From contig DATNMW010000051.1 in the NCBI GenBank assembly GCA_035602155.1, positions 1 through 6,971 of the forward strand: a stretch of DNA of 6,971 nucleotides, written 5' to 3'. This document shows, piece after piece, positions 6,619-6,971 of this stretch (positions are counted from its first letter, which is position 1; every line of letters starts with the position of its first letter). This DNA comes from Bog-159 sp035602155. Its GTDB lineage: Bacteria; Acidobacteriota; Terriglobia; Bryobacterales; Bryobacteraceae. The position numbers were made by a program, and so were the translations under genes. The notes beneath the pieces were generated by a model, which saw only the letters and a list, made by a program, of their open reading frames with translations, was not told the DNA's origin and ran no database searches.

Positions 6619-6971
6619 TTAGTAGATCAGCGTGAGCTTAATGTGGTCGACGGTGGTATCGTCGCCGATTTTGAAATCAAGAGAGGTGACTTTTTTCGAA
6701 AACTGCGCCCGCTGCACATCCAGCAGAAAGTCCCCTTCTACCCGGCTCGAGTACAAAATCTCCTTATCGTCAGGCCGATCAGCCCAAACTAATATGGGAC
6801 CCCTAGCGGGCAAAGGGCTCATAAAAGGCGCGACTCCATAATGCAGCGAATCGTTTTCATAGCCCGCCTTTCCCTTGCGTATATGAACCTCGATCCGGCC
6901 CTCGCAGAATGTGAGCCGCGGAAGAATGATCGAAGCAAACAGGGTCGCGTCGTCGCAAAACAGCCGCGGCG
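6619..6971 (-). CDS. Unrecognised protein, 5'-partial, coupled to the lectin gene
   Basis: The frame is open from the right edge of the window (first full codon at 6969) to the TAA at 6621-6619, giving 116 visible C-terminal residues. I do not recognise a family. The sequence is rich in alternating polar/hydrophobic stretches that look like beta strands (FASIILPRL, RIEVHIRKG, DFLLDVQRAQF, VTSLDFKIGDD, IKLTLIY), with no obvious membrane helix in the visible part. An internal ATG at 6822 is not the start, because coding-like sequence continues upstream without a stop. The stop codon lies one base from the lectin gene's ATG (TAAGATG), so the two are almost surely co-transcribed and may work together at the cell surface. 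Base composition is somewhat more AT-rich than the permease gene (for example around 6680-6710). Confidence 0.7.
   Translation of the reverse strand, partial: PRLFCDDATLFASIILPRLTFCEGRIEVHIRKGKAGYENDSLHYGVAPFMSPLPARGPILVWADRPDDKEILYSSRVEGDFLLDVQRAQFSKKVTSLDFKIGDDTTVDHIKLTLIY

Noticed and set aside
5920..6792. Plus-strand frame of 290 codons opposite the lectin gene
   Set aside because: Antisense shadow. The minus strand encodes recognisable LamG motifs through the same region and the coupled upstream gene.
1..6971. CRISPR array, integrase/transposase, or defence island
   Set aside because: No regularly spaced repeats and no transposase or integrase motifs in any frame. The only defence-like item is the single VapBC pair.

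Overview
The window looks like a piece of an Acidobacteriota genome, probably Solibacter/Bryobacter-like. It is high in GC. Its largest gene is a duplicated FtsX/MacB-type permease of the 'acidobacterial duplicated orphan permease' (ADOP) class, and it carries secreted beta-propeller and LamG-type proteins common in that phylum. The assignment is an inference from protein families; no rRNA or other marker is present.

Layout. (1) Bases 1-2324, plus strand: an ADOP-type permease missing only its extreme N-terminus to the window edge. (2) Bases 2329-2985, minus strand: a compact type II toxin-antitoxin pair (RHH antitoxin vapB-like, PIN toxin vapC-like) with overlapping genes. Its candidate promoter has a consensus -35 box and a perfect 15-base palindrome lying almost wholly in the spacer, and predicts a leaderless mRNA. 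(3) Bases 3021-4598, minus strand: a secreted beta-propeller (PQQ-like repeat) protein of about 516 residues, with a hairpin 5 bases past its stop codon. (4) Bases 4776-5482, minus strand: a decayed SNF2-family helicase gene, recognisable only by joining two reading frames across frameshifts, a premature stop and two deletions. (5) Bases 5557-5850, plus strand: the first ~88 codons of an NADP-type isocitrate dehydrogenase gene, cut off abruptly. (6) Bases 5878-6971, minus strand: two tightly coupled genes, an unrecognised upstream gene running off the window and a LamG/concanavalin-like lectin gene. The lectin's signal peptide is out of frame with its domain by one base.

The genes do not form one pathway. 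The left half is intact accessory content (export-type permease, toxin-antitoxin, secreted propeller). The stretch from about 4776 to 5850 is a graveyard of two broken housekeeping-type genes and suggests a past rearrangement. I found no CRISPR array, tRNA, rRNA, transposase or integrase. I see no convincing new multi-gene system. The items most worth a second look are the toxin-antitoxin control region, the two gene remnants, and the lectin frameshift beside an unknown coupled gene.
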